From Halioglobus sp. (GTDB lineage: Bacteria; Pseudomonadota; Gammaproteobacteria; Pseudomonadales; Halieaceae): a stretch of DNA of 51,813 bases. Positions within the stretch are counted from its first letter, which is position 1, and each line of letters starts with the position of its first letter. Below the pieces are notes generated by a model that worked only from the letters and a program-made list of their open reading frames with translations, was not told the DNA's origin and made no database searches. The DNA is taken from contig JAGRIE010000028.1 of NCBI GenBank assembly GCA_020443425.1, positions 1 through 51,813 of the forward strand, in the 5' to 3' direction. Made by a program: the position numbers and the translations under genes. This document shows, piece after piece, positions 38,463-47,730 of the stretch.

Positions 38463-39747
38463 TACCGCAGCGGCGGATTTCGACTCCGCGCTGGAGCAGC
38501 TGACCGCGTGGGAGGAGGGCTCGGACCTGGCGGTGAGCCAGGCGGTGGCGGATATTATCGCCGAGATCGCTCGGCGCGGGGACGCCGCACTGCTGGAGTA
38601 CACCGCGCAGTTTGACAGGCTCGACGCCAGCTCCGTGGCGCAGCTGGAGGTGTCGAGGGAGCGACAGTTGCGCGCGCTCGATGCGATCGAGCCGGGCCAG
38701 CGACAGGCGCTGGAATACGCCGCGCAGCGGATTCGCAGTTTCCACCAGCACCAGTTGCAGCACAGTTGGCAGTACACCGACGAGACGGGCAACCTGCTCG
38801 GCCAACAGGTCACACCGCTGGAACGTGTCGGCCTCTACGTCCCCGGCGGCAAGGCGAGCTATCCCTCCTCTGTGCTGATGAATGCGCTGCCCGCCAAGGT
38901 TGCCGGCGTGGACGAGGTGGTCATGGTAGTGCCGGCGCCCGGCGGTGAACTGAACGACCTGGTGCTGGCGGCGGCGTGTATTGCGGACGTCGACAGGATC
39001 TTCACTATCGGCGGCGCGCAGGCGGTGGCGGCGCTCGCGCTGGGCACGGCCACTGTGCCGGCGGTGGACAAGATTGTGGGGCCGGGAAACATCTATGTCG
39101 CCACGGCCAAGCGGCAGGTGTTCGGGCGCGTCGGCATCGATATGATTGCCGGCCCCTCGGAAATACTGATCATCTGTGACGGCCGGACTGATCCGGACTG
39201 GGTCGCGATGGACCTGTTTTCCCAGGCCGAGCACGACGAGAACGCGCAGTCGTTGCTGCTGTGCCCCGACAGCACCTACCTCGATGCGGTTGCGGCCAGT
39301 ATTGAACGCCTGCTGCCGGGTATGGAGCGGGCGGACATTATCCGCGCCTCACTCGATGCGCGCGGCGCCATGATCCTGACGCGCGATCTCGAGGACGCCG
39401 TGGCCGTCAGCAACCGGCTTGCGCCGGAACACCTGGAGCTGTCGGTGGCTGATCCCGATCGTTTACTGCCGCTGGTGCGGCACGCCGGCGCCATCTTCAT
39501 GGGGCCGTTCACCTCCGAGTCGCTCGGGGATTACTGCGCGGGCCCCAATCACGTGCTGCCGACCTCGCGCAGCGCGCGCTTCTCCTCGCCGTTGGGGGTG
39601 TACGATTTCCAGAAGCGCAGCTCGGTGATACGGTGCAGTGAGCGCGGTGTGCAGGAGCTGGGTGCAAACGCATCGGTACTGGCCCGGGGCGAGTCGCTGA
39701 CGGCCCATGCGCGCAGTGCCGAGATGCGCCTGAAACCCGGCCGCTAG
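38449..39747 (+). CDS. hisD: Histidinol dehydrogenase
   Basis: Catalyses the last two NAD-dependent oxidations to histidine, with Zn2+. The 432-residue protein starts at 38449 ([18 protein letters not shown]) inside hisG. Conserved motifs are [73 protein letters not shown], the catalytic APEHLEL, and [15 protein letters not shown]. Its stop lies 10 nt from the convergent degS stop. Confidence 0.98.
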   Translation: MRRLDTAAADFDSALEQLTAWEEGSDLAVSQAVADIIAEIARRGDAALLEYTAQFDRLDASSVAQLEVSRERQLRALDAIEPGQRQALEYAAQRIRSFHQHQLQHSWQYTDETGNLLGQQVTPLERVGLYVPGGKASYPSSVLMNALPAKVAGVDEVVMVVPAPGGELNDLVLAAACIADVDRIFTIGGAQAVAALALGTATVPAVDKIVGPGNIYVATAKRQVFGRVGIDMIAGPSEILIICDGRTDPDWVAMDLFSQAEHDENAQSLLLCPDSTYLDAVAASIERLLPGMERADIIRASLDARGAMILTRDLEDAVAVSNRLAPEHLELSVADPDRLLPLVRHAGAIFMGPFTSESLGDYCAGPNHVLPTSRSARFSSPLGVYDFQKRSSVIRCSERGVQELGANASVLARGESLTAHARSAEMRLKPGR

Positions 39748-39757
39748 GCGGCCCGGT

Positions 39758-40885
39758 TCAGCGTCGGGTTTCCAGCGCCGTGGAGTGATTCAGAGCGCCC
39801 ACCACAGCGTTTAACTCAAGGCTCTGCCGGTTCCGTTGCAGTGCGATGGAGACGGTCTCCCCGGGCCGGAACATCGCGATCCGGTGCATGGTCAGGCGGC
39901 CGTCGCGAACCGGCTCCCCGTTGATATAGGTGATGATGTCACCCACCTGTATGCCGGCTTTCTCCGCCGGGCTGTTCGGGGCGACCTCGACCACAGACAG
40001 TTGCTGGTGCCGGTCGCCGGACATCGGCGTCGCGCCGATCGGTTCCACGCTCACACCCAGCCACCCCCGGATCACTTCGCCATACTTGATCAGGTCCTGC
40101 ATTACGAAGACGGCCAGGCTCTCGGGGATGGCGAGGCTGATGCCGATACCGGTACTGGCGCTCTGCGTCTGGCCGCCCGCGGTGTAGATCAGCGTGTTGA
40201 TACCCAGCAGCCGCCCTCGCGTATCGATCAGTGCGCCGCCGGAATTGCCCAGATGAATGGTGGCGTCGGTCTGGATGTAATCCTCGTAGGTGTTCAGTTG
40301 CAGGCCGAAACGGCCCAGCGCCGAGACGATACCCTGGGTGACTGAATGGCCGAACCCCAGCGGGTTGCCAATCGCAAGGACGACATCGCCGACCCTGGCG
40401 GCGTCGGAGTCGCCCAGGGCAATCGGCTGCAGGTCCGGCAGTTCCACTTTCAATACGGCCAGGTCGGTCGCCGAGTCGGTGCCGATGACCGCGGCATTGG
40501 CCGAGCGCCCGTCGTACAGCATCACCTGGATCGCATCCGCGCCTGCGATCACATGGTTGTTGGTCAGGATGTGCCCCTGTGCCGTCATGATGACGCCGGA
40601 GCCCAGCGAGCGTTCTATGCGCTGCCGCTGGGAGGGCCGCTGTGTGAAGCGGCCCAGCAGCGAGTGGCCCAGCAGCGGGCTCTGTCGCTGGGCGACCAGC
40701 TTGGCGGTGTAGATATTGACGACCGAGGGCGTCGCCTCGCTGACCGCCGCGGCGTAACTGACCGGCTCCAGCTGGCCGTTCAGGGCGGGCGGTGCGGTCG
40801 GCAGCACCCAGCGATCGAGGATCAGCAGGGCGGCCAGCAGGCCGGCGATGGCGGGCCAGACGTAGAGCGATAGAGTGTTTTTCAT
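39758..40885 (-). CDS. degS: DegS/AlgW-type trypsin-like periplasmic protease
   Basis: A 375-residue HtrA protease anchored by one N-terminal membrane segment (residues 8-24), the envelope-stress sensor that starts RseA/MucA cleavage. I set the start at ATG 40885. The triad is His111 (TNNHVIAG), Asp141 (SATDLAVLKV) and Ser215 (LGNSGGALID). A single C-terminal PDZ domain follows (GWLGVSVEPIG to VRDGRLTMHRIAMFRPGETVSIALQR), as in DegS/AlgW rather than the two-PDZ DegP. It is convergent with hisD, the usual neighbour. Confidence 0.94.
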   Translation of the reverse strand: MKNTLSLYVWPAIAGLLAALLILDRWVLPTAPPALNGQLEPVSYAAAVSEATPSVVNIYTAKLVAQRQSPLLGHSLLGRFTQRPSQRQRIERSLGSGVIMTAQGHILTNNHVIAGADAIQVMLYDGRSANAAVIGTDSATDLAVLKVELPDLQPIALGDSDAARVGDVVLAIGNPLGFGHSVTQGIVSALGRFGLQLNTYEDYIQTDATIHLGNSGGALIDTRGRLLGINTLIYTAGGQTQSASTGIGISLAIPESLAVFVMQDLIKYGEVIRGWLGVSVEPIGATPMSGDRHQQLSVVEVAPNSPAEKAGIQVGDIITYINGEPVRDGRLTMHRIAMFRPGETVSIALQRNRQSLELNAVVGALNHSTALETRR

Positions 40886-40985
40886 GCGCGGCCGTGTGTA
40901 TTGTGTGCAGCCGCATTGTATATGATGGGGGGGCTTGCCTGCCAAGTGGTGAGCGTCGACGGTTGGAAACAGAGGTGAAAACGAT

Positions 40986-41753
40986 ATGGCCATAGCGCTG
41001 GAGCAATTGTGTGACTACCTGGAGCAGTGCCTGCAGCCCGAGCGGTTCTCCGACTACTGCCCCAATGGCCTGCAGGTGGAGGGGCGATCGCATGTCTCCC
41101 GTCTTGTCACCGGCGTCACGGCCTGCCAGGCGCTGCTCGACGCGGCAATCGAATGGGGTGCCGACGCCATACTGGTGCATCACGGCTATTTCTGGCGCGG
41201 CGAGTCACCGCGGGTGGTGGGCATGAAGCGCAAGCGGCTCGGTGCGCTGCTGGCGAATGACGTCAGCCTGCTCGCCTACCATCTGCCGCTGGATGCACAT
41301 CCGCAACTGGGGAACAACGCCCGCCTCGGCGAGTTGATGGGCTTTGCGCTGCAACACCAGGCGCCGCTCGCGCCCGGCAGTGCCAGCGGCGTGGGTAATG
41401 TCGGCGATCTCCCCCGCGCTGTAGCCGCGGGCGAGCTGGTCGCAAAACTGGCTGGAATTACAGGCCGACAGCCACTGCATGTGGGGGATGCCAGCGCCAT
41501 GGTGCGCCGTATTGCCTGGTGCACGGGAGCGGCCCAGGATTATATTGATGCGGCAGTGGCGGCCGGCGCGGATATGTATGTAACAGGCGAGGCCTCAGAG
41601 CAGACGGTGCACACAGCCCGGGAAGAGGGGATTCAGTTCATAGCTGCCGGCCATCACGCCACCGAGCGCTTTGGTGTGCAGGCCGTCGGCGAGGACCTCG
41701 CAGCCCGGTTCGGCTTGCAGCACCGGTTTATTGATATCGATAACCCGGTCTAG
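40986..41753 (+). CDS. Nif3-like dinuclear metal center protein (YbgI)
   Basis: A 255-residue NIF3/YbgI/DUF34 hydrolase-like protein. The metal ligands are visible in ILVHHGYFWRGE, AYHLPLDAHPQLGNNARLGELMG, and the C-terminal FIAAGHHATERFGV; DMYVTGEASEQT is also conserved. Proteins of this family form hexameric toroids; the substrate is unsettled, with GTP cyclohydrolase-like or nucleotide-repair roles proposed. It is divergent from degS. Confidence 0.93.
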   Translation: MAIALEQLCDYLEQCLQPERFSDYCPNGLQVEGRSHVSRLVTGVTACQALLDAAIEWGADAILVHHGYFWRGESPRVVGMKRKRLGALLANDVSLLAYHLPLDAHPQLGNNARLGELMGFALQHQAPLAPGSASGVGNVGDLPRAVAAGELVAKLAGITGRQPLHVGDASAMVRRIAWCTGAAQDYIDAAVAAGADMYVTGEASEQTVHTAREEGIQFIAAGHHATERFGVQAVGEDLAARFGLQHRFIDIDNPV

Positions 41754-41772
41754 CCCCGCCACTGCAACGGCG

Positions 41773-42255
41773 TCAGTGTGCTTTTCCGGCCGCTTCCGGC
41801 GACGCCGGAGACTTGCGCTCGATGCCGAACTCTTCATTGAGCATGCCTTTCTCATCCGGTGACGTCTTGGGCGCGTAATCCAGCGGCGGCTGTATATGCG
41901 CCAGGTTTGCCGGAATTTCAGAGGCGTCGTGGCGGTTTTCCAGACGCTCAAGCGAGACGGGCCCGGCGCCGTGGCACAGTTTCTCGGCACCTTGCGCCAG
42001 TTGGTTGTGCACTTCCCGATAGCTTTCCGTCAGGTTGTTCAGGAGTTTTGCCGTTTCGGTGAAGTGCTCGATCACCTCGGCTTCATACGATTTCTTGTCC
42101 TGCATCACCTGGTCCAGCTTGAGGGCGATATCCCGGTGTTTTTTCGCGCCATTCGATGTGCGACGGCCCATGAACAGGCCCACAACCAGGCCCACGATCA
42201 CCGCTACAAGCGCGACAGCCAGCATGATTTCGGTGCTATATACCGCTGATTCCAC
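41773..42255 (-). CDS. zapG: Z-ring associated protein ZapG (YhcB, DUF1043)
   Basis: A 160-residue protein with one N-terminal membrane segment (EIMLAVALVAVIVGLVVGLFMG) and a cytoplasmic coiled coil (LKLDQVMQDKKSYEAEVIEHFTETAKLLNNLTESYREVHNQLAQGAEKLC). It joins cell division and elongation in E. coli. The start is a GTG at 42255, with GAGGAA 7 nt upstream; the frame upstream of this is not conserved. It is divergent from zapE. Confidence 0.93.
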   Translation of the reverse strand: MESAVYSTEIMLAVALVAVIVGLVVGLFMGRRTSNGAKKHRDIALKLDQVMQDKKSYEAEVIEHFTETAKLLNNLTESYREVHNQLAQGAEKLCHGAGPVSLERLENRHDASEIPANLAHIQPPLDYAPKTSPDEKGMLNEEFGIERKSPASPEAAGKAH

Positions 42256-42413
42256 TAAAGATTCCTCATGGCCGTAATGAAAGATGCGCAGTATACCCCT
42301 ATTGTTCCAAGGGCAGTAGGGCCGGCTGGCCATTAGAGCGGCCGTTGCCAAGCGCGGAGGCTGTCGTTAAAGTGTGGCGCTTTCACGAAACGCCGGACCG
42401 GGCAGTTCCCGAC

Positions 42414-43514
42414 ATGACTACACCGTGGCAACGCTATCAGGCGGACCTGCAGCAGGAGAATTTTTCCCACGATCCGGCCCAGGAGCAAGCTGTGCTCCTG
42501 TTGCAGGATCTCTACGAGCGCCTGCTGAAAAGCGCGTCGGAGCACGACAGTGTGCTGAAGCGCTGGGCCAACAAGCTGCGCGGGGTGCCGCTGGAGCCGC
42601 AGACAGGGCTCTATTTCTGGGGCGGCGTTGGGCGCGGCAAAACCTACCTCGTGAATACCTTTTACGACTGCCTGCCTTTCAAGCGCAAGCTGCGCGTCCA
42701 TTTTCACCGTTTCATGCAGCGGGTTCACGCCGACCTGACAAACCTTGAAGGCGAAAAAAACCCGCTGGAGCGTGTCGCCGAGCAACTTGCGCAGGAGGCG
42801 CGCGTGCTCTGCTTCGACGAGTTCTTCGTCACCGATATTGCCGATGCGATGATCCTCGGCGACCTGATGCGGGAACTGTTCGCCCGCGGCGTGACACTGG
42901 TGGCAACGTCCAATATCGAGCCCGCGCACCTCTACGAAAACGGCCTGCAGCGACAGCGTTTCCTGCCCGCCATCGCCCTGCTGGAGAAATACACCAGGGT
43001 GGTCAATGTCGATGCCGGTGTCGACTACCGGTTGCGCACCCTGCAGCAGGCGGCGCTGTACCACTCCCCGCTGAACGAGGAGGCGGCCAGCAGTCTCGAC
43101 GACAGTTTCAGGCGCCTGGCGTCAGAGTCCGGCAAGCACTGGGAGCGGATAGAGATCAATCACCGCTACCTGACATGCCGCCGCGTGGCAAAAGGCGTGG
43201 CCTGGTTTGAGTTTGCCGAGCTGTGCGCCGGGCCGCGCTCCCAGAATGACTATATTGAGTTGTCCCGGATATTCCACTCGGTGCTGGTGTCCGGCGTTCC
43301 CTGCTTCCGTCCCGGCATGGACGACCAGGCGCGACGGTTCATCAATCTCGTCGACGAGTTCTACGACCGCTGCGTCAAGCTGGTCCTGACGGCCGAGGTG
43401 CCGCTGCTGGAACTGTACGCCGGCGGGCAGCTGGCGTTCGAGTTCCAGCGCACCATTTCGCGCCTGCAGGAGATGCAGTCCTACGAGTACCTGGCCCGGG
43501 AACATCTGCCTTAG
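42414..43514 (+). CDS. zapE: Cell division protein ZapE (AFG1-like ATPase)
   Basis: AAA+ ATPase of 366 residues that associates with the Z ring. Walker A is GGVGRGKTYL after GLYFWGG. The motif RVHFHRFMQRVH and Walker B VLCFDEFFVTDIADAMIL are conserved, then TSNIEP and FLPAI. The start at 42414 (MTTPWQRYQADLQQ) fits the family; an upstream in-frame ATG would overlap zapG. It has the zapE-rplM-rpsI order seen in E. coli. Confidence 0.96.
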   Translation: MTTPWQRYQADLQQENFSHDPAQEQAVLLLQDLYERLLKSASEHDSVLKRWANKLRGVPLEPQTGLYFWGGVGRGKTYLVNTFYDCLPFKRKLRVHFHRFMQRVHADLTNLEGEKNPLERVAEQLAQEARVLCFDEFFVTDIADAMILGDLMRELFARGVTLVATSNIEPAHLYENGLQRQRFLPAIALLEKYTRVVNVDAGVDYRLRTLQQAALYHSPLNEEAASSLDDSFRRLASESGKHWERIEINHRYLTCRRVAKGVAWFEFAELCAGPRSQNDYIELSRIFHSVLVSGVPCFRPGMDDQARRFINLVDEFYDRCVKLVLTAEVPLLELYAGGQLAFEFQRTISRLQEMQSYEYLAREHLP

Positions 43515-43610
43515 CGCTGCAGGCGCTCCCCCTGACCGGCTCTATCGAGTGGGATTCCCATGCCGGTCTTCGGTTGCCAGATGCCAATTCCCGACACTCT
43601 CGGAGGCATC

Positions 43611-43673
43611 CGGGTTTGGCTAGCTTGCGCGGTGAGTGAGCTTTCTCGAACAAGCGCAAGCTAGCCAAACCCG
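43611..43673. repeat. Perfect 20-bp inverted repeat, 23-nt loop
   Basis: The arms 43611-43630 and 43654-43673 are exact reverse complements, with a central GCTAGC in each. The structure would form a very stable hairpin in DNA or RNA. No T-run follows on either strand, so it is not a classical intrinsic terminator. It could be a repetitive extragenic palindrome or a small mobile remnant. Only copy number in the genome would decide. Confidence 0.9.
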
Positions 43674-43837
43674 AAGGCCGGGGACACCGCCCCCAGTCGT
43701 TACCCGGCTGTTTCTGGCCGGGGGGTCGAGAAGCCTATAGACAGAACTGCGCCACTCAGATTTAATGGTGGGCGCTTTCGCACGGGCTTCAGGCTCTGGA
43801 GGGCGGGGTCAGCGGTGAAAATTAATCGATTCTCCGC

Positions 43838-43866
43838 TTGAAAAGCGATACTCCATTGATTAGTAT
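43838..43866 (+). promoter_or_regulatory. Sigma-70 promoter of rplM-rpsI
   Basis: TTGAAA (43838-43843) and TAGTAT (43861-43866) are separated by 17 nt and followed by a GC-rich TCGCGC discriminator, as in other ribosomal-protein promoters. The leader to the rplM ATG would be only about 35 nt. Confidence 0.72.
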
Positions 43867-43907
43867 TCGCGCTCTCGAAATTGGACTCCTCCAAGAGGCA
43901 GTTATTG

Positions 43908-44336
43908 ATGAAAACTATTAGTGCCAAAGCGGAAGATGTGAACCGCGACTGGTTTGTCGTGGACGCCGCCGACAAGACTCTCGGGCGTCTGGCCAGTGAG
44001 ATCGCGCACCGCCTGCGCGGCAAGCACAAGGCTGAGTACACTCCGCATGTCGACACCGGGGACTACATTGTGGTCGTGAACGCTGAGAAGATTCGCGTCA
44101 CCGGTGCGAAGTCAAAGGACAAAATGTACCACCACCACACCGGTTACCCGGGTGGCCTGAAGTCGATTTCCTTTGAGAAACTGATCGACAAAGCTCCCGA
44201 GCGCGTTCTGCAGGGTGCGGTGAAGGGCATGCTGCCCAAGAACACACTCGGTCGCGCCATGTTCAGGAAGCTGAAAGTCTATGCTGGCAATGAACACCCG
44301 CACGCTGCGCAACAACCTCAAGTACTGAACATCTAA
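43908..44336 (+). CDS. rplM: 50S ribosomal protein L13
   Basis: A 142-residue protein (E. coli L13 is also 142) starting [30 protein letters not shown]. It contains [31 protein letters not shown] and [30 protein letters not shown], all highly conserved. An in-frame TTG nine codons upstream is not needed. rpsI starts 14 nt after its stop. Confidence 0.98.
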   Translation: MKTISAKAEDVNRDWFVVDAADKTLGRLASEIAHRLRGKHKAEYTPHVDTGDYIVVVNAEKIRVTGAKSKDKMYHHHTGYPGGLKSISFEKLIDKAPERVLQGAVKGMLPKNTLGRAMFRKLKVYAGNEHPHAAQQPQVLNI

Positions 44337-44350
44337 CGGACAACCACGAT

Positions 44351-44743
44351 ATGTCAGCTACCCAATACTACGGAACCGGTCGTCGCAAGACGTCTACCGC
44401 TCGCGTTTACCTGAAAAGTGGCGGCGGTAGCATCACCGTCAACCAGCGCCCACTGGACCAGTATTTTGGTCGTGAAGTGGCGCGTATGATCGTACGTCAG
44501 CCTCTGGAACTCGTTGAGTTGATTGAGAAATTTGATGTCAACGTGACTGTGGCCGGCGGCGGCAGTTTCGGCCAGGCCGGGGCGATCCGGCATGGCATCA
44601 CGCGTGCGTTGATGGAGTACGACGAATCCCTGCGGCCCAGTCTGCGCAGCGCCGGGTATGTGACCCGCGACGCGCGTGAGGTTGAGCGTAAGAAAGTCGG
44701 TTTGCGCAAGGCCCGCAAGCGTCCCCAGTTCTCCAAGCGTTAA
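44351..44743 (+). CDS. rpsI: 30S ribosomal protein S9
   Basis: A 130-residue protein with [21 protein letters not shown] at the start, [27 protein letters not shown] in the middle, and the basic C-terminal tail [17 protein letters not shown], whose last residues reach the P-site tRNA. Length equals E. coli S9 (130). It is paired with rplM and followed by a strong terminator. Confidence 0.98.
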   Translation: MSATQYYGTGRRKTSTARVYLKSGGGSITVNQRPLDQYFGREVARMIVRQPLELVELIEKFDVNVTVAGGGSFGQAGAIRHGITRALMEYDESLRPSLRSAGYVTRDAREVERKKVGLRKARKRPQFSKR

Positions 44744-44792
44744 GCTGGTGGTACGTGTCCCCGCAAGCGAGGGGGATATGGACACAATCAAG

Positions 44793-44827
44793 AACGCCCG
44801 GGTGCTGCGCATACCGGGCGTTTTTTT
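44793..44827 (+). terminator. Rho-independent terminator after rpsI
   Basis: CGCCCGG (44795-44801) and CCGGGCG (44814-44820) pair perfectly around a 12-nt loop and are followed by seven T. It closes the rplM-rpsI transcript about 50 nt after the rpsI stop and isolates it from the petABC genes. Confidence 0.93.
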
Positions 44828-44907
44828 GAGCCTTGCAAAGGCGGGTGGTTTTAACTTGAGCTGGCTCAGGTTGTTGCCGAAAACGTAGTGAAATCAAGGG
44901 GTTTTCC

Positions 44908-44936
44908 TTGTAAGAACTCGGCAAAATCATTACTAT
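44908..44936 (+). promoter_or_regulatory. Sigma-70 promoter of petA-petBC
   Basis: TTGTAA (44908-44913) and TACTAT (44931-44936) are separated by 17 nt, about 77 nt before the petA ATG and downstream of the rpsI terminator. Both hexamers are good matches. Confidence 0.68.
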
Positions 44937-45012
44937 TTGCACCTTTTTTAGATCTGCGGTTCGGGCCGTTGCCGACCGGCCGCAAAGCGATCTGTCACCT
45001 GGGGAGACAAGC

Positions 45013-45612
45013 ATGAGTAGCGATGGCGTTAACTCCACGAGGAGGAAATTCCTGACGGCTGCCACGAGCGCAGTAGGCGCTGCCGGCGTAGTCGGAGTGG
45101 CGGTGCCCTTTGTTGGGTCCTGGAATCCTTCGGCCAAGGCCAAGGCGGCTGGCGCGCCAGTCAAATTTGATTTCAGCAAGCTGGAGCCGGGCCAGATGAC
45201 AGTCGTCGAGTGGCGCGGCAAGCCGGTCTACGTGGTCAACCGCACCGCCGCCCAGCTTGAAGCGCTGCCCGGGCTCAACGCCCAGTTGAAAGATCCGGAT
45301 TCAGAGAACGCCGCACAGCAGCCCCCCTATATCACAGGGATTGACCGCTCGATCAAACCGGATCTGCTGGTTGTTGTCGGTCTGTGTACGCATCTGGGCT
45401 GCGCGCCCAAGTACATTCCTGAAGTCGGTGTGGCCAACCTGGGCGGTGCCAGTTGGGTCGGCGGCTTCTTCTGTCCCTGCCACGGTTCCAAGTTTGATAT
45501 GTCCGGTCGTGTGTACGAGGGTGTGCCGGCCTCGGCCAACCTGTTGGTCCCCCCGTACTCGTTCGAGGACGACAAGGTGGTGGTAATCGGCGTGAACCCG
45601 GAGGGTGTCTGA
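45013..45612 (+). CDS. petA: Ubiquinol-cytochrome c reductase Rieske iron-sulfur subunit
   Basis: The 199-residue Rieske protein of the cytochrome bc1 complex. A twin-arginine-like start (STRRKFLTAATSAVGAAG) with a retained membrane helix is followed by the 2Fe-2S ligands in CTHLGCAPKY and CPCHGSKFDMSGRVYEGVPA. It accepts an electron from ubiquinol and passes it to cytochrome c1. A GGGGAG site precedes the ATG, and its stop overlaps the start of the fused petBC gene (TGATG). Confidence 0.97.
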   Translation: MSSDGVNSTRRKFLTAATSAVGAAGVVGVAVPFVGSWNPSAKAKAAGAPVKFDFSKLEPGQMTVVEWRGKPVYVVNRTAAQLEALPGLNAQLKDPDSENAAQQPPYITGIDRSIKPDLLVVVGLCTHLGCAPKYIPEVGVANLGGASWVGGFFCPCHGSKFDMSGRVYEGVPASANLLVPPYSFEDDKVVVIGVNPEGV

Positions 45613-47651
45613 TGAGTAATGTATTGATTGGGTTACGCGATTGGGTTGATGCGCGCCTGCCTATCATGAAGGCGTGGAACACCCATATGGGTAAGTACTA
45701 CGCCCCGAAAAACTTCAACTTCTGGTATTTCTTCGGCGTGCTGTCGCTGGTGGTGCTGGTCAACCAGTTGCTGACCGGTATCTGGCTGACGATGAGCTAC
45801 ACCCCCAGCCAGGACGGCGCTTTCGCCTCGGTTGAGTACATCATGCGCGATGTCGATTTCGGCTGGATACTGCGTTACATGCACTCCACCGGCGCCTCGG
45901 CGTTCTTCGTGGTGGTGTACCTGCATATGTTCCGCGCACTGATCTACGGCTCCTACCAGAAACCGCGGGAACTGATCTGGATCTTCGGCATGCTGATCTT
46001 TGTGGTGCTGATGGCAGAGGCTTTCGTGGGTTATGTACTGCCCTGGGGCCAGATGTCCTACTGGGGCGCGCAGGTGATCATCTCCCTGTTCGGCGCCATC
46101 CCGGTGGTCGGCGATGACATCGTCACCTGGATTCGCGGCGACTACCTGATCTCGGGAATCACGCTGAACCGTTTCTTCGCCCTGCATGTGGTTGCGCTGC
46201 CCATCGTCTTGCTGGCGCTGGTGGTGCTGCACTTGCTTGCACTGCACGAAGTAGGCTCGAACAACCCCGACGGCGTGGATATCAAGAAGCACAAGGACAA
46301 AGCCGGTGTACCGCTGGATGGCGTTGCTTTCCACCCGTATTACACGGTGCACGACCTGCAGGCGATCGGTGTGTTCCTGTTCATTTTCTGCGGCATTATT
46401 TTCTTCATGCCGGAGATGGGTGGTTACTTCCTGGAGTTCGCCAACTTCGAGCATGCGAACAACCTGAAGACACCTGAGCATATCGCACCCGTCTGGTACT
46501 TCACGCCCTACTATTCGGTGCTGCGCGCAGTGCCGGACAAGTTCTGGGGGTTTGTCGCATTCGCCGCTTCCGTAGCCGTGCCGTTCATGTTGCCCTGGCT
46601 GGACCGCAGCCCGGTTAAATCCTGGCGTTATCGCGGCAACATCACCAAGGTGATGCTGGTGACATTCGTGGCCTCCTTCCTGATACTGGGCGTGCTGGGT
46701 GTCTGGTCGCCGACGGATGCCCGCACCATGCTGGCGCGCATTTGTTCGGTGATCTACTTCGCCTTTTTCCTGCTGATGCCGTTCTGGACGTCCTTCGACA
46801 AGACCAAGCCTGTGCCTGACCGCGTTACCACAGATGGTGGTATCGGTTTCTGGGGCAGTATTGCCGGCCTCCTGCTGATACTGGCCCTGACGGTCCTGCC
46901 CCTGAAAGCGGTGGCTGCGGAATCGGCGTACGATTGTGGCTCCATCCCCTGCGCGCCATTTGTCGCGGATCCCGAGAACAAGCCATCCCTGCAGCATGGC
47001 GCCAAGATGTATATGAACTACTGTATGGGCTGTCACTCCCTGCAGTACTCGCGCTATAACAGGGTGGCGACAGATCTCGGTATACCCGAGGATCTGTATG
47101 AGGCGAACCTGAAGTTTGATCCGGATGTAAAAATGGGTGCGTTGATGAGCAACGCGATGGATAAAGGCGAGGCAAAAAAATGGTTTGGCGCAGCGCCGCC
47201 CGATTTGACCCTGGTCTCCCGCGCGCGTCAGCCTGAATGGCTTTACACCTATTTGCTCTCGTTCTACAAGGACGACAGTCGGCCCTACGGTTTCAACAAC
47301 AAGGTTTTCAAGGACGTGGGCATGCCCAACGTGTTGCTGGAGTTACAGGGTATGCAGGAGTGCGCACCGGGCCCGGTTAAAGCGCACAACGGCGGCGTGA
47401 AGCGCGATCCGCTGACTGGTGAGGATATCCTCGAGGATCCCTGCGGCAAGTTTGAACTGACCTTCGCGGGGGAGATGACGCCCGAGGAGTATCAGGGTGC
47501 GGTTTACGATCTGGTAAACTTTCTCGCCTACGTGGCCGAGCCGATGAAGTCTGACAGGCACCGAATTGGTACATACACACTGCTCTTCATAGCGTTATTT
47601 ACTGTATTTGCATGGTTGCTCAATCGAGAATACTGGAAAGACGTACACTGA
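45612..47651 (+). CDS. petBC: Fused cytochrome b / cytochrome c1 of the bc1 complex
   Basis: One 679-codon frame covers both subunits. Residues 1 to about 405 are cytochrome b: b-heme histidines His91/His192 and His105/His207, a PVWYFTPYYSVLR (PEWY-type) motif at 293-305, and membrane helices to DKTKPVPDRV. Residues about 410-436 (GFWGSIAGLLLILALTVLPLKAVAAE) look like an internal signal peptide/anchor. Cytochrome c1 then follows with the heme c site CMGCH (471-475), AAPPDLTLVSRARQPEWLYTYL, and the C-terminal anchor ending LLNREYWKDVH. Pseudomonas has separate petB and petC. The fused, cleaved fbcH of Bradyrhizobium is the known parallel. A peptidase site near 436 is expected. Confidence 0.93.
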   Translation: MSNVLIGLRDWVDARLPIMKAWNTHMGKYYAPKNFNFWYFFGVLSLVVLVNQLLTGIWLTMSYTPSQDGAFASVEYIMRDVDFGWILRYMHSTGASAFFVVVYLHMFRALIYGSYQKPRELIWIFGMLIFVVLMAEAFVGYVLPWGQMSYWGAQVIISLFGAIPVVGDDIVTWIRGDYLISGITLNRFFALHVVALPIVLLALVVLHLLALHEVGSNNPDGVDIKKHKDKAGVPLDGVAFHPYYTVHDLQAIGVFLFIFCGIIFFMPEMGGYFLEFANFEHANNLKTPEHIAPVWYFTPYYSVLRAVPDKFWGFVAFAASVAVPFMLPWLDRSPVKSWRYRGNITKVMLVTFVASFLILGVLGVWSPTDARTMLARICSVIYFAFFLLMPFWTSFDKTKPVPDRVTTDGGIGFWGSIAGLLLILALTVLPLKAVAAESAYDCGSIPCAPFVADPENKPSLQHGAKMYMNYCMGCHSLQYSRYNRVATDLGIPEDLYEANLKFDPDVKMGALMSNAMDKGEAKKWFGAAPPDLTLVSRARQPEWLYTYLLSFYKDDSRPYGFNNKVFKDVGMPNVLLELQGMQECAPGPVKAHNGGVKRDPLTGEDILEDPCGKFELTFAGEMTPEEYQGAVYDLVNFLAYVAEPMKSDRHRIGTYTLLFIALFTVFAWLLNREYWKDVH

Positions 47652-47730
47652 TCACGAGCGTGATGGTAGTGGCGCTGGGGCTGTCTCTACGCCGCATCGT
47701 TTTCTTTAGGAAACAACCGAGGAATCCCTA

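Larger units (their letters stand above)
43515..43907. other. 393-nt gene-free region between zapE and rplM
   Basis: The longest intergenic stretch in the window. It holds a perfect 20-bp inverted repeat (43611-43673) nested in a wider imperfect one (CCGGTCTTCGG at 43563-43573 against CCGAAGGCCGG at 43671-43681, one mismatch), a smaller CCCGGC/GCCGGG hairpin (43703-43722), and the rplM promoter near its right end. The zapE stop is followed by a short AGCGC/GCGCT hairpin without a T-run. No protein-coding ORF looks real. Confidence 0.7.

Noticed and set aside
45990-46950. petB-petC joined by a frameshift
   Set aside because: The frame is continuous from cytochrome b to c1 with normal coding composition through the linker, so it is an in-frame fusion rather than a broken gene.
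45633-47036. 467-codon open frame antisense to petBC
   Set aside because: Shadow of a GC-rich, strongly biased coding frame; rich in His, Gln and Arg, with no known motif, while the plus-strand frame holds all heme ligands.
47651-47664. ATCACG/CGTGAT palindrome after petBC as a terminator
   Set aside because: Only 6-bp arms with a 2-nt spacer and no T-run; more likely chance or a protein site.
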